From NCBI GenBank assembly GCA_023623175.1, contig JAMNXU010000030.1, positions 1 through 64,000 on the forward strand: 64,000 nucleotides of DNA. The letters run 5' to 3'. The translations under genes and the position numbers were made by a program. Below the pieces are notes generated by a model. The model saw only the letters and a program-made list of their open reading frames with translations, ran no database searches and was not told the DNA's origin. Positions 36,207 through 44,630 of this stretch are shown here, piece after piece (the stretch's first letter is position 1; each line of letters opens with the position of its first letter). The stretch is from Bacillota bacterium (lineage in GTDB: Bacteria > Bacillota > Clostridia > Acetivibrionales > JAMNXU01).

Positions 36207-36623
36207 TCAACCCTGACCTACCGCCCTGGCCTGGCTTTCAGCCGCGGACTGCTGCCTTGCGAGCTTCATGGCCTGCGCCCATGTGTCGCGAAGCTCCTTT
36301 GCCAGGCCAAGAACTTCCGATAATATTTCCCTGTCCTTCCTGATATTGGCTTCCACAAGTCTCCTGTACATGTAATCATAAAGCAGGTTCAGCGATTCCG
36401 ATATGGCATATCGCATATCGAGGGTAACCTGAAACTCCCGGACAATGTCCTGGGCTCGGATAATACAGTTGTTGGCCTTTTCAATATTTTTCTCTTCCAA
36501 CGCCATCTCGGCCTGCATTATAAACTTGATCAGGCCGTTATAAAGCATAAGACTTAACTCCTCCGGGGTAGCAGTATTTACAGAATTCTCAATGTACCGT
36601 TCATAACCGTTATTGGTGTACAT
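36207..36623 (-). CDS. fliS: flagellin export chaperone FliS
   Basis: Binds the flagellin C-terminus in the cytoplasm to stop early polymerisation, 138 residues. The family start is seen (NGYERYIENSVNTATPEELSLMLYNG, about 4-29), as is IVREFQVTLDMRYAISESLNLLYDYMYRRLVEAN. The C-terminal Ala/Gln-rich tail is variable. It follows fliD after 178 bases with GGAGA at the start. Confidence 0.94.
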   Translation of the reverse strand: MYTNNGYERYIENSVNTATPEELSLMLYNGLIKFIMQAEMALEEKNIEKANNCIIRAQDIVREFQVTLDMRYAISESLNLLYDYMYRRLVEANIRKDREILSEVLGLAKELRDTWAQAMKLARQQSAAESQARAVGQG

Positions 36624-36801
36624 CTAACATTTCTCCTATCTCTTTTTATTTTGCATTGATGGCTAAATACAGTATTTCAGGCCAAGCGACAAATTGGCCG
36701 CGATTCCGCGCGATTACATTGCAATACAATCCGTTCTTATTCCCTGTATTATGTGCTTTTATCCCTTGCCCATATATGCCTGGTCTGCCCGGTAAGCTGG
36801 A

Positions 36802-39045
36802 TTACCAGCCGCCCGAATTATTACTGAACTGCGCCAACAGCCAGTTGCTCTGGGCGGTCATTTGGGCCAGGACCCTTTCCATTGCCGCAAACCTGTTATA
36901 ATACTCCGTCTCGCGCTCATAAAGCTTCCTCTGGAGCTCGTACATCCTGTCCTCATATTCGTCAATTTCATGATAAAGCATGTTGTCAAATTCCGTCCTG
37001 TCCCCGGGCATGCCGGCCTTTTGCAGCAAAATACCCTTGCCTCCGACGGTCCTTATATTATCCTCCAGGATGTCGAAAATCCTGAAAGCCAGGCCTTCTT
37101 CACGGTATCTTTCCATCCTTTTGTCGGAAGGCATATCAGCAGTCAGGTCGATGCTTGATTTCTTGGCAAAAAGGTTTGCCACCTCATCAGGATTATTGGC
37201 AATGGCCTCCCTCAACCTGGCCTCGTCAATTTTCAGTTTACCCTTTTCGCTGTAAGTACCTGTTGTAATACCGATATCCGTCAGTCCCAGCGACACCCCT
37301 TCCACCTTTTCAAACAGCGCGATCCTCAGGTTGTAAACAATATTCTGAAGTATGCTGTCATTCCTGAGAAGTCCCGTCTTTGCCTTCTCTTCCCATTTCT
37401 TAACCTCGTCTTCAGTGAGTTGTTCCTTTTCTTCCTGCGTCAGGGGATAAAAATTCCTGTCATATTTCTCGCTGAGCTTTGCATTTATCTTGTCAATTAC
37501 TTCGTTGTATTTTTCAACAAACTTCTTGATATTTTCAAAAATGCCGTCCACATCGAGCGATGCGGATATGGTCGCCGCAACCCTTTCTCCGGGTGCTCCT
37601 CCCGCCTTCAGCGGGCTTTCGCCGTGCAGCGTGTATGTAATTCCGTCCACCGTAAATGTGTTGCTGCTTCTTGTAAGGCTGTGGCCGTCAATGATAACCG
37701 ACGCATCGGAGCCTTTTACAAAACCTTCGGAAAGCCCCAGCTCCGAAAGCGCGCTCTCTTCAATGTTATCAGCATGACCAAAGGAAACAGTATGGCCTGA
37801 ACCGGGCTCAAGAACTACAAGCAGCCTGTTGTCAGCGTCAACTGCCACGCTCACATTGACCCCTGCAAAAGCCTCTTCAATTTTAGATTCCAGTTCGGCT
37901 GCAAGCTCGGCATGGCTTCCAAGTCCCGTGCTTAGTTCAATCTCTTTCGTAACGCCGTCTATATTAACGTTCAATTTCGTCTTTGTCAGGTTATAGTTTG
38001 CGGCACCGGTTCCCCTCGCGGATTGCAAACCAATCGCAGCAAGGAATGTGCTGCCGGTCTCGCTTATGGTGAGGTTGTTTCCTGCCCCGGTCTGCTTAGC
38101 CGTGAATTTTATGGTGTCGGTAAGCTCATTGTATTCCATCCTGACCCCGGCGGCCGAATCGTTGTTTATTGTGTTCATCATCGATGCCAGCGTCGTAGAC
38201 TTGTCAAAACTGAAACTGCGCCCGTTGATTGTCAGGTTCAGCTTGCCGTTTGCATCAAACTGTACATTCAGTTTACTTGATATAGTTTCAAGGCTCTCGT
38301 ATATATTCAGCCTGTTGCTGTTATTAAACAGGTGGAATCCGAGGTGGCTGTAAGCATCAAAAGACTCATTCGGTCCTGAATAAACCCTGACTTTTGTGAT
38401 CCCGCTTCCGGCTTTCGGCAGAATAACAAGCCTGCCCGTGCCATCTCCCGTGCTGTCGGTTACAATGATCTTGCCGCTTCCAAAGGCTGATTCAATTTTA
38501 TATTGTAAATCGTCCAGGAGTTCTTCCGCCGAATTTATGGAAGAGCTGATCGTAATCGTCTTCCTGACACCATCAATCTCAAGGCTGAAGCTTTTTCCCT
38601 TTATTGATTCTATGTTGATATCCGAAAGAACTGATCCCTCTATTTGCGCAGTAATCGGTCCGGAGCTTTCAATGGAGGCTGCTTTTGCAAGCTTGTTGAC
38701 TATTATGGAATGACTCCCGGCCAACGCGTTTACGTCGCCGCGCGCCGTTACGACAGAGCTGTCAGTAGATGTAACGTTCATTTTTTTATAATAAGCAGCA
38801 GACAAAGCATAGGATGACGGCTTTAAAACATCGAAAAACTCATCCTTCATGCTGCGCAGAAGGTTGATAATATTCCTGTATTCATCCCTTTTCCACTCAG
38901 CCAGCTGTTTTTTCCGGTACAGCTTGTCCAGAGGCATTCGGTCAATCTTCATCAGGTCTGATACTATCTGGTCCGTATCCAGTCCCGAAACCATACCGGT
39001 TATCCTGAACCTGGTATAAGCCGATGATACACTGTAAAGGTCCAC
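36802..39045 (-). CDS. fliD: flagellar filament cap protein FliD
   Basis: Hook-associated protein 2, which caps the filament and folds arriving flagellin. The 747 residues exceed the usual 450-500. The N-terminal part is typical (FRITGMVSGLDTDQIVSDLMKIDRMPLDKLYRKKQ) and so is the C-terminal coiled coil (RMYELQRKLYERETEYYNRFAAMERVLAQM). The extra length is a string of related beta-rich modules between about 150 and 490: each has an IDG-(V/Q) strand, an ELAAELESKIEEAF-type helix and a DLGL/ELGL ending. The start is right after flaG (four bases). Confidence 0.93.
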   Translation of the reverse strand: MDLYSVSSAYTRFRITGMVSGLDTDQIVSDLMKIDRMPLDKLYRKKQLAEWKRDEYRNIINLLRSMKDEFFDVLKPSSYALSAAYYKKMNVTSTDSSVVTARGDVNALAGSHSIIVNKLAKAASIESSGPITAQIEGSVLSDINIESIKGKSFSLEIDGVRKTITISSSINSAEELLDDLQYKIESAFGSGKIIVTDSTGDGTGRLVILPKAGSGITKVRVYSGPNESFDAYSHLGFHLFNNSNRLNIYESLETISSKLNVQFDANGKLNLTINGRSFSFDKSTTLASMMNTINNDSAAGVRMEYNELTDTIKFTAKQTGAGNNLTISETGSTFLAAIGLQSARGTGAANYNLTKTKLNVNIDGVTKEIELSTGLGSHAELAAELESKIEEAFAGVNVSVAVDADNRLLVVLEPGSGHTVSFGHADNIEESALSELGLSEGFVKGSDASVIIDGHSLTRSSNTFTVDGITYTLHGESPLKAGGAPGERVAATISASLDVDGIFENIKKFVEKYNEVIDKINAKLSEKYDRNFYPLTQEEKEQLTEDEVKKWEEKAKTGLLRNDSILQNIVYNLRIALFEKVEGVSLGLTDIGITTGTYSEKGKLKIDEARLREAIANNPDEVANLFAKKSSIDLTADMPSDKRMERYREEGLAFRIFDILEDNIRTVGGKGILLQKAGMPGDRTEFDNMLYHEIDEYEDRMYELQRKLYERETEYYNRFAAMERVLAQMTAQSNWLLAQFSNNSGGW

Positions 39046-39049
39046 TGCC

Positions 39050-39427
39050 TCACCTTCTTTCGTCTACGAATAATCCTGCAAGTTCCCACAGTTTGGCCAC
39101 AAGATCGAGAATTTTTTCCGGCGGGATTTCCCTGATGACTTCATTTGTCTCAGTGTCAATTACCTTGACCATGATGTCCTGTGTTCCTTCATGTATAGAA
39201 TACTCAAACCTTCTGTAAGTCCCCGCCAATGCCTTGTTGGCGCGTTCAATGGCATCGTTGAGCATCTTTTCCGGGACAGGAAGTTCTTTTGCCCTGTGAT
39301 CACCTGTCGGTGATATATTCCCCGCCGGCCAGCTTCCCGGTTCCGGTATCCTGGCGCAGGTCACTGCAGCGGCGCTGTTTTGAGCCGGAAAAGAAGTTAT
39401 AGCTGCATCCGTGCTACCGATTCTCAT
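39050..39427 (-). CDS. flaG: FlaG family protein
   Basis: A short filament-associated protein that affects filament length in some bacteria, 125 residues. The conserved C-terminal half is seen (YRRFEYSIHEGTQDIMVKVIDTETNEVIREIPPEKILDLVAKL spans about 73-115). The N-terminal half is low-complexity Ala/Pro. It starts the flaG-fliD-fliS-fliT unit behind a sigma-28-type promoter. Confidence 0.92.
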   Translation of the reverse strand: MRIGSTDAAITSFPAQNSAAAVTCARIPEPGSWPAGNISPTGDHRAKELPVPEKMLNDAIERANKALAGTYRRFEYSIHEGTQDIMVKVIDTETNEVIREIPPEKILDLVAKLWELAGLFVDERR

Positions 39428-39562
39428 GGTTATTCCTCCGTGAACAAAAATTTATAAAATTAGTTAATGTTCAATAAATTAAGTAAATATCAGGCTTTAT
39501 CTTATAATTTATAAGTTTTACTTGAACTTCCAAAAAACAAGTCAGCCTTCTTTACAATATAT

Positions 39563-39590
39563 TTATCGGGTATATGTAAAGTTTGTTTTA
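39563..39590 (-). promoter_or_regulatory. sigma-28 (SigD) type promoter of flaG-fliD
   Basis: On the minus strand a TAAA (39587-39590), a 16-base spacer and CCCGATAA (39563-39570) match the flagellar consensus TAAA-N15-GCCGATAA except for one base and one spacer position. It lies about 140 bases before flaG. Confidence 0.65.
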
Positions 39591-39618
39591 TAGGGAAAAT
39601 TTAAGACCAGTATTTTAT

Positions 39619-39650
39619 AAAAAAGAGCCAGAGGAGAATTCCTCCGGCCC
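39619..39650 (-). terminator. flagellin terminator
   Basis: The minus-strand RNA reads GGGCCGGAGGA, a short loop, then UCCUCUGGCUC and UUUUUU. The 11-bp stem includes two G-U pairs. It ends the hag transcript about 40 bases after the stop. Confidence 0.85.
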
Positions 39651-39690
39651 TTTGTCTTTTGCTGCGTCAGTTCCGTTAAACTGCTGCGGC

Positions 39691-41076
39691 TTACCTGAGA
39701 AGCTGCAGTACTCCCTGGGGCAGCTGATTTGCCTGTGCGAGCATAGCCTGTGCAGCCTGCTGGAGTATGTTGTTCTTCGTGAACTCCATTATCTCCTTCG
39801 CCATGTCTACGTCGCGGATACGGCTTTCTGCTGCGGTGAGGTTTTCAGCTGCAGTACCGAGGTTGTTGATGGTGTGCTCGAGACGATTCTGGAAAGCACC
39901 GAGCTTGGAGCGTTCTGCGGAAACCTGGGCAATGGCCTTGTCAATGGTAGCTATGGCCCTGTTGGCACCATCCTGGGTCTGTATATTAATGTCTTTTATG
40001 TATCCGCTTGTAGCATCGCCCAATGTAATGGTGCTCATTTCATTTATATCAACAAGCATGAACTGGTCTTTGTTTGCCCCTATATGCAAAACTGCTCCTG
40101 AAGATGTTACAGAAAACGTAGTATCTACTCCACCGGTCGCTGCAGTGGCAACAAACTCAGCGCCCTGGTAAACAACACTCTGTCCTACACCGGTTACCGT
40201 CTGGGATATATTGTCAGGATTTGTAAATGTAACAACTGCGTCTACACCGGCTACAGTTGCTGCTGCACCAAATACTCCATCAGCAGTCCATGCAGAATGT
40301 GATCCTGATAAATCAATTTTGCCTCCGCTGCCATATTCAACTGCTCTGAGCACTATCGCTGCTGAACCATCCGCGCCATCAACAAATTCAACCCCTGTGC
40401 GATCCGTGTATGAATTAACAACAGCTTTTAAGTCATCTACAGTTGCAACTCCTGTAGTATCAATTGTCACGCCATTAATAACCAGCGCTCCTGCAGTTAC
40501 TGCCGCTTCGACAGCAGAATTATCTGCATTATCGCTGGAAGTTTTGGTTGCCCTGGTTGCTGCAGTGTCAACAGTAACTGTATAAGTGCCAAGTTTCAGT
40601 CCTGTCACACTCACTATATCAATTACGCTGGTATCAGCAGATGTTCCCTGGGCCCCAAGGCTTCCATTCAGTAACTTCTGTGTATTAAACTCCGTAGTTT
40701 CCGAAATCCTGTTAATTTCCGATTTTAACTGCTCGATTTCTTTCTGGATTTCTTTTCTGTCATCCACTGTGTTGGTGTCATTTGCTGCCTGAACTGCCAG
40801 CTCTCTCATTCTCTGCAGGATGCTGTGGGTTTCATTCAGGGCACCTTCTGCGGTCTGGATGAGAGAAATAGCATCCTGGGCGTTCTTGGAAGCCATCTCC
40901 AAACCTCTGATCTGGCCTCTCATTTTTTCACTGATGGCAAGACCTGCAGCGTCGTCGCCTGCGCGATTGATACGCAGTCCTGATGAAAGTTTTTCGAGGG
41001 ATTTCGCACTGGCATTGTTGTTAATTGTCAACTGACGATAGGTGTTAAGAGATGCAATGTTGTGATTGATACGCAT
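39691..41076 (-). CDS. hag: flagellin
   Basis: Filament protein, 461 residues. The conserved D0/D1 ends are complete: MRINHNIASLNTYRQL, LSSGLRINRAGDDAAGLAIS and the C-terminal SRIRDVDMAKEIMEFTKNN and AMLAQANQLPQGVLQLL. Between about 160 and 335 a variable, Thr/Val/Ala-rich surface domain replaces the usual D2, with short beta-like repeats; it is more AT-rich in codon use than the ends. Monocistronic, with a sigma-28 promoter, a CsrA-type leader hairpin and a strong terminator. Confidence 0.95.
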   Translation of the reverse strand: MRINHNIASLNTYRQLTINNNASAKSLEKLSSGLRINRAGDDAAGLAISEKMRGQIRGLEMASKNAQDAISLIQTAEGALNETHSILQRMRELAVQAANDTNTVDDRKEIQKEIEQLKSEINRISETTEFNTQKLLNGSLGAQGTSADTSVIDIVSVTGLKLGTYTVTVDTAATRATKTSSDNADNSAVEAAVTAGALVINGVTIDTTGVATVDDLKAVVNSYTDRTGVEFVDGADGSAAIVLRAVEYGSGGKIDLSGSHSAWTADGVFGAAATVAGVDAVVTFTNPDNISQTVTGVGQSVVYQGAEFVATAATGGVDTTFSVTSSGAVLHIGANKDQFMLVDINEMSTITLGDATSGYIKDINIQTQDGANRAIATIDKAIAQVSAERSKLGAFQNRLEHTINNLGTAAENLTAAESRIRDVDMAKEIMEFTKNNILQQAAQAMLAQANQLPQGVLQLLR

Positions 41077-41083
41077 TATACAT

Positions 41084-41120
41084 CTTCCTCCTTGAATTAT
41101 TTAGTCGGGAATCCTTTCCC
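41084..41120 (-). promoter_or_regulatory. CsrA-binding sites in the hag leader (BS1 at SD, BS2 hairpin)
   Basis: In the leader RNA GGGAA-AGGA-UUCCC (41107-41120) is a 5-bp stem with AGGA in the loop, the classic CsrA target. The Shine-Dalgarno AAGGAGGAAG (41084-41093) holds two more GGA motifs. In Bacillus subtilis CsrA binds one site at the hag ribosome site and one upstream hairpin. csrA and its antagonist fliW are the next genes upstream. Confidence 0.8.
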
Positions 41121-41198
41121 TTTAATATAAATTGATTGAAATGCATCACCTTTTCATCCGGCCGGTTTTAAAAAGGTTTGCAATTTCTTTCACTTTAT

Positions 41199-41225
41199 AT
41201 ATCGTACTTTATTCAAAATAGTTTA
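41199..41225 (-). promoter_or_regulatory. sigma-28 (SigD) type promoter of flagellin
   Basis: On the minus strand TAAA (41222-41225), exactly 15 bases, then TACGATAT (41199-41206) matches the flagellar consensus in -35 and six of eight -10 positions. The leader is about 115 bases. The remaining 41226-41449 spacer shows no other feature. Confidence 0.7.
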
Positions 41226-41449
41226 TAGCAAAAATGAAAATTTTTCTGAAAAAGTCGCTGAGAATACAGAAAAAGATTATCGTTCATCGGATAATTCAAA
41301 AACCGGTTTCTCGGTTTAAATTGCAATATTGCAAAAACTACATATTTTCATATTTATAAAAAATACTCCAGAGGAATTACAAAGGGTCCCGTTTCCCGGA
41401 ACCCTGTCATAACCGCTATATATACCTGTTATATCCGCCAAGTATTTTC

Positions 41450-41719
41450 TTATTTTTTCTCGTCGGCATTCTCCTGTTTTTTCCCTTCGCCCTCCTGTTT
41501 CTTTCCGATATTTGAAAACCCGTCCGGCAGCTTTGCCGACTCGGCTGCCCTGCGGTTTTCCGCCTGTATTTCAAGGTAAATTTCCTTGCGGTGCACCGAA
41601 ACGCTCTTCGGAGCCTTTATTCCCAGGCGCACCTGGTCTCCCTGTATGTCAACGACGGTGATCTCGATATCGTCATTTATAACAAGCGACTGCTCTTTCT
41701 TTCGCGTCAGAACCAGCAT
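41450..41719 (-). CDS. csrA: carbon storage regulator CsrA
   Basis: RNA-binding translational repressor; the dimer covers GGA motifs in hag mRNA. The core is complete ([42 protein letters not shown], 1-52). The 89-residue length includes a long Lys/Glu/Gln tail (about 68-89) absent from most relatives. The start lies inside fliW, with 47 bases of overlap, and has AGGAGG nine bases before ATG. Confidence 0.95.
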   Translation of the reverse strand: MLVLTRKKEQSLVINDDIEITVVDIQGDQVRLGIKAPKSVSVHRKEIYLEIQAENRRAAESAKLPDGFSNIGKKQEGEGKKQENADEKK

Positions 41720-42170
41720 TCTCGGCTACCTCCTGTCCCCGGAGTTCTTCCATTATATAGTGTCGCACACTGTACTCTGCCGTGTCAAGGACAGTCTGGG
41801 CGCCCTTGTTGTTCCTTGTATTTATGATGAGCGGAGCTTTCAGATTCATGGTCATTTTGGCCATATCATCCGGCACAACGACAACGGCCAGCACCACTAT
41901 GTCCGATGCATCCGCGATTTCCAGCTTTTCAACAATGTCATCGCTGATTTCAAAATCGTAATCGCCCTTGATCATGAACGGATTGACCACGACGAATGCG
42001 AGGTTGCCGTCATCAACGGACTGAAGCCATGAAAAAGGCGAGCTTCCGTCGCCAACGGGTATCAGCACGTATCTTTTCACGTCCTCAAAACCGAGAAGAC
42101 CCCTTTCAAAGGTGAGAATCTTCTTTTCGTCTATCTCCAGTTCTCCAAAATACCTGGTTTTAAGTTTCAT
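41673..42170 (-). CDS. fliW: flagellar assembly factor FliW
   Basis: Antagonist that binds CsrA, and flagellin in turn, closing a feedback loop on filament growth. 165 residues from the ATG ending at 42170, seven bases after GGGGG; a seven-codon extension upstream has no site. Landmarks are [40 protein letters not shown] and the final acidic-to-basic tail. The gene end overlaps csrA by 47 bases. Confidence 0.94.
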   Translation of the reverse strand: MKLKTRYFGELEIDEKKILTFERGLLGFEDVKRYVLIPVGDGSSPFSWLQSVDDGNLAFVVVNPFMIKGDYDFEISDDIVEKLEIADASDIVVLAVVVVPDDMAKMTMNLKAPLIINTRNNKGAQTVLDTAEYSVRHYIMEELRGQEVAENAGSDAKERAVACYK

Positions 42171-42445
42171 CTTCAGACCCCCGTAAAGCATTATTTTTCG
42201 TTTCAGACCTGATAAATAATCTTAATAAAAAAATACGCTGTTAATTCCCCAACTTCAAATTCGCCTTCAACTTCTAATTCGCTTTTAATAACATCAAATA
42301 TAATGCTTTTGCATTATCCCGCAAATATCTTCAACCGTGCTGCATTGAATTGTGCTGCCTTGCTACTTTAAACCCTATATCTACTTAAACCCATATATGC
42401 ACCTTAAACTCCCGCACTACCAATTCCAACCCTTACATTAACTTC

Positions 42446-43048
42446 TCAAACTCTTATATCAACCACTCTGCCGGCTCCTCCGCCGATGCTTCCCCTTGCG
42501 TCCTCGATGTATTGGAATTTTATCGACGGGTATTGCCTCATGTATATCCTTACAACCGACGGCCTGTAATAAATATCCACCCTGCCGGGTATGTACCTGC
42601 CTTCCACTCCCCTTGCAATTTCATCGACATTCCATTCTATTTTTAATGAACCAGTCACATCGAACCTTGGCCCGGTCTTGGGAATAAAATCTATGTTCGA
42701 TTCATACTGCGGCCACGAGTCCCTGGCGGCTATTTCAGCAATGGGATTTCCGCCGTACTCGATGGCAGCAAGCATGTCCCCGTCTGCCGCTTTCTTCTCT
42801 ATGAACTCCATCACACGCTGGTACGCCCTTTGCGAAATTTCTCTCGTCCTGTCGGCAGTATTCTTAAGCCCGGCGCTCGCACGCGCTTCGTACTGGTCTA
42901 TCAGCACCTTTGGCTTTTCGCTTTGTATACTAACCCTGGCCTTGTGGGTTTTCAGCTCTAACGTGGCATTCCGGATCCTGATTTCAAGCCTTGAGGGCGT
43001 TCTTTCTATCCCTATCAGGCCATTGATCCGGTTAATAACAAGTCCCAC
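42446..43048 (-). CDS. DUF6470 family (YviE-like) flagellar-locus protein
   Basis: A 200-residue protein in the slot between flgL and fliW, where Bacillus has yviE. It is beta-rich with repeated RIRNATLELKTHKARVSIQ-like strands, and ends in IKFQYIEDARGS then a Gly-rich tail. No enzyme motif is seen; function in flagellar assembly is implied by strict context only. A 275-base AT-rich spacer (42171-42445) with weak AAACCCATATATG-like repetition follows it. Confidence 0.75.
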   Translation of the reverse strand: MGLVINRINGLIGIERTPSRLEIRIRNATLELKTHKARVSIQSEKPKVLIDQYEARASAGLKNTADRTREISQRAYQRVMEFIEKKAADGDMLAAIEYGGNPIAEIAARDSWPQYESNIDFIPKTGPRFDVTGSLKIEWNVDEIARGVEGRYIPGRVDIYYRPSVVRIYMRQYPSIKFQYIEDARGSIGGGAGRVVDIRV

Positions 43049-43174
43049 TTAACCACCTCGTAAGCTCCTCTGTTGAAAACTGCAGTTATCGTTGCAATCC
43101 TTCATTAACACCTTAACAATATCTGAAAAATATCGATATATCATTCAAAATTATCGTGCAACCACTTCAGTGCA

Positions 43175-44419
43175 TTATCTGAGGAAATCTATCAGCGAAG
43201 TCTGGATAATCCTCGCTCCGCCGGCAAGAGATGCGCGGTAGACATTTTCCTCGTTCTTAAGCCTGATAATGGTCTCAGCCATGTCCACATCCTCGTTTTC
43301 GCTCATCAGCCTGGTGAAGTTTATGAGGTCGCTGTCCAAACGGTATGCCGTAAGTTCCAGCCTGTTCTGCCGCGCGCCGATGTCGGCCCTGATCCTCAGC
43401 ACATTGTCAAGTTCCCTGTCCAAATCGCCGAGGACCGCGTTTATACCGGCAACATCACCATTATCAAGGGCCTCAATGAAGTTTTCAAAAACCTGCACAA
43501 GGCTGCCCTTGCCGTAGGTTACCGAATCCAGCCCGAGATCTGCCGCGGCACTGGACGTTCCGTCAATGGAGATTGAGGCCGAAGTGTCCGTCGAGAGCCT
43601 CGTAAACTGCAGCTTGTTGCCTATGGCAAGAACCCTGACCTCTGAATTTCCCAAAGCCGTATTTATCGAATTCTCAATCATTTTAGCCAGCTCATCGATA
43701 CCTGAATATTGCCCGGCCGCCAGCGTAACAGTTGTGGCTGCTCCGCCGTCAATGCTTATTGTAAGCTCATCATTGACTCCTGCAGTAATGGTGATTGGTC
43801 CGCCCAAATCCAGCGATGATCCCGTCAGGATACCGTTGGCTGCATATGCGCCGGCGCCGCGGTTGAAAAGGTCGCCACCCGCAATATTAATGTGAACGCT
43901 GTCGCCTATGCCTATTTCAAATATTATATTCTCAAGGTTAGAAACATTAAGAAGATAATTGCCGGTGTTCTCGTCAAGAAGCTTCTTGTCCGTATTGTAG
44001 CCGGAAAAAATGTGTCTGCCGGCATAGGTGGTATTTCCGAGGTGCAAAAGCTGCGTCCTGAGCTGCTTGATTTCTTCGGCAATTTTCTTCAGATCGTCGG
44101 GAGTATTGGTCTGGTTTGATGCCTGCACGGCCAGTTCCCTCGCCCTGTGCACCACATCGCCAATATTGGCCAGCGCATCCTCGGTAATATCGAGCCAGGA
44201 CTGGGCATCCTTTACATTGCGCTTGTATTGCTCAACTTCAGCAACATCGGTCCTGAGTTTCAGCGCCCTTGCAGCCACGACCGGGTCATCGGAAGGCACG
44301 GTTATTTTTTTGCCTGTGGCCAGCTGATCCTGGTAGCGGCTCATCCTGACAAGGTTCCTTCCGATATTGTTGATCATGTTATTTATGAGCATGTTGTTCG
44401 TAATGCGCATCGCCGTCAC
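43175..44419 (-). CDS. flgL: flagellar hook-filament junction protein FlgL
   Basis: Hook-associated protein 3, 414 residues, longer than the usual 300. The ends are typical (MRITNNMLINNMINNIGRNL and ETIIRLKNEENVYRASLAGGARIIQTSLIDFL, the latter split by about 382-413). The extra part (about 195-300) is an inserted beta module with SIDGGAATTVTLAAGQ, DELAKMIENSINTAL and AAADLGLDS, which resembles the modules in FliD. Confidence 0.93.
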   Translation of the reverse strand: MTAMRITNNMLINNMINNIGRNLVRMSRYQDQLATGKKITVPSDDPVVAARALKLRTDVAEVEQYKRNVKDAQSWLDITEDALANIGDVVHRARELAVQASNQTNTPDDLKKIAEEIKQLRTQLLHLGNTTYAGRHIFSGYNTDKKLLDENTGNYLLNVSNLENIIFEIGIGDSVHINIAGGDLFNRGAGAYAANGILTGSSLDLGGPITITAGVNDELTISIDGGAATTVTLAAGQYSGIDELAKMIENSINTALGNSEVRVLAIGNKLQFTRLSTDTSASISIDGTSSAAADLGLDSVTYGKGSLVQVFENFIEALDNGDVAGINAVLGDLDRELDNVLRIRADIGARQNRLELTAYRLDSDLINFTRLMSENEDVDMAETIIRLKNEENVYRASLAGGARIIQTSLIDFLR

Positions 44420-44510
44420 TCCCGTCTGCTTTTCGTTTTAATGAGTTGCTTTTTTCCCGTGTTATTGCTCTTGTTTAAATTACAATTTTCCCGGGTCTGA
44501 TAAAGCTTCG

Positions 44511-44588
44511 AATTATGCTTCGTTTACGCTAAATTATGCTTTGTTTACGCTTGTGCGCCTGGTTTACACTTATGTGTTTATTTAACGA
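44511..44588. repeat. tandem repeat upstream of flgL
   Basis: Units AATTATGCTTCGTTTACGCT (44511-44530), a 21-base variant (44531-44551) and a decayed third (44552-44570) follow each other between flgK and flgL. Confidence 0.65.
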
Positions 44589-44630
44589 TTGTGCTATATT
44601 TGCGCTGAAAACAAGCAGTAATCCATGACT

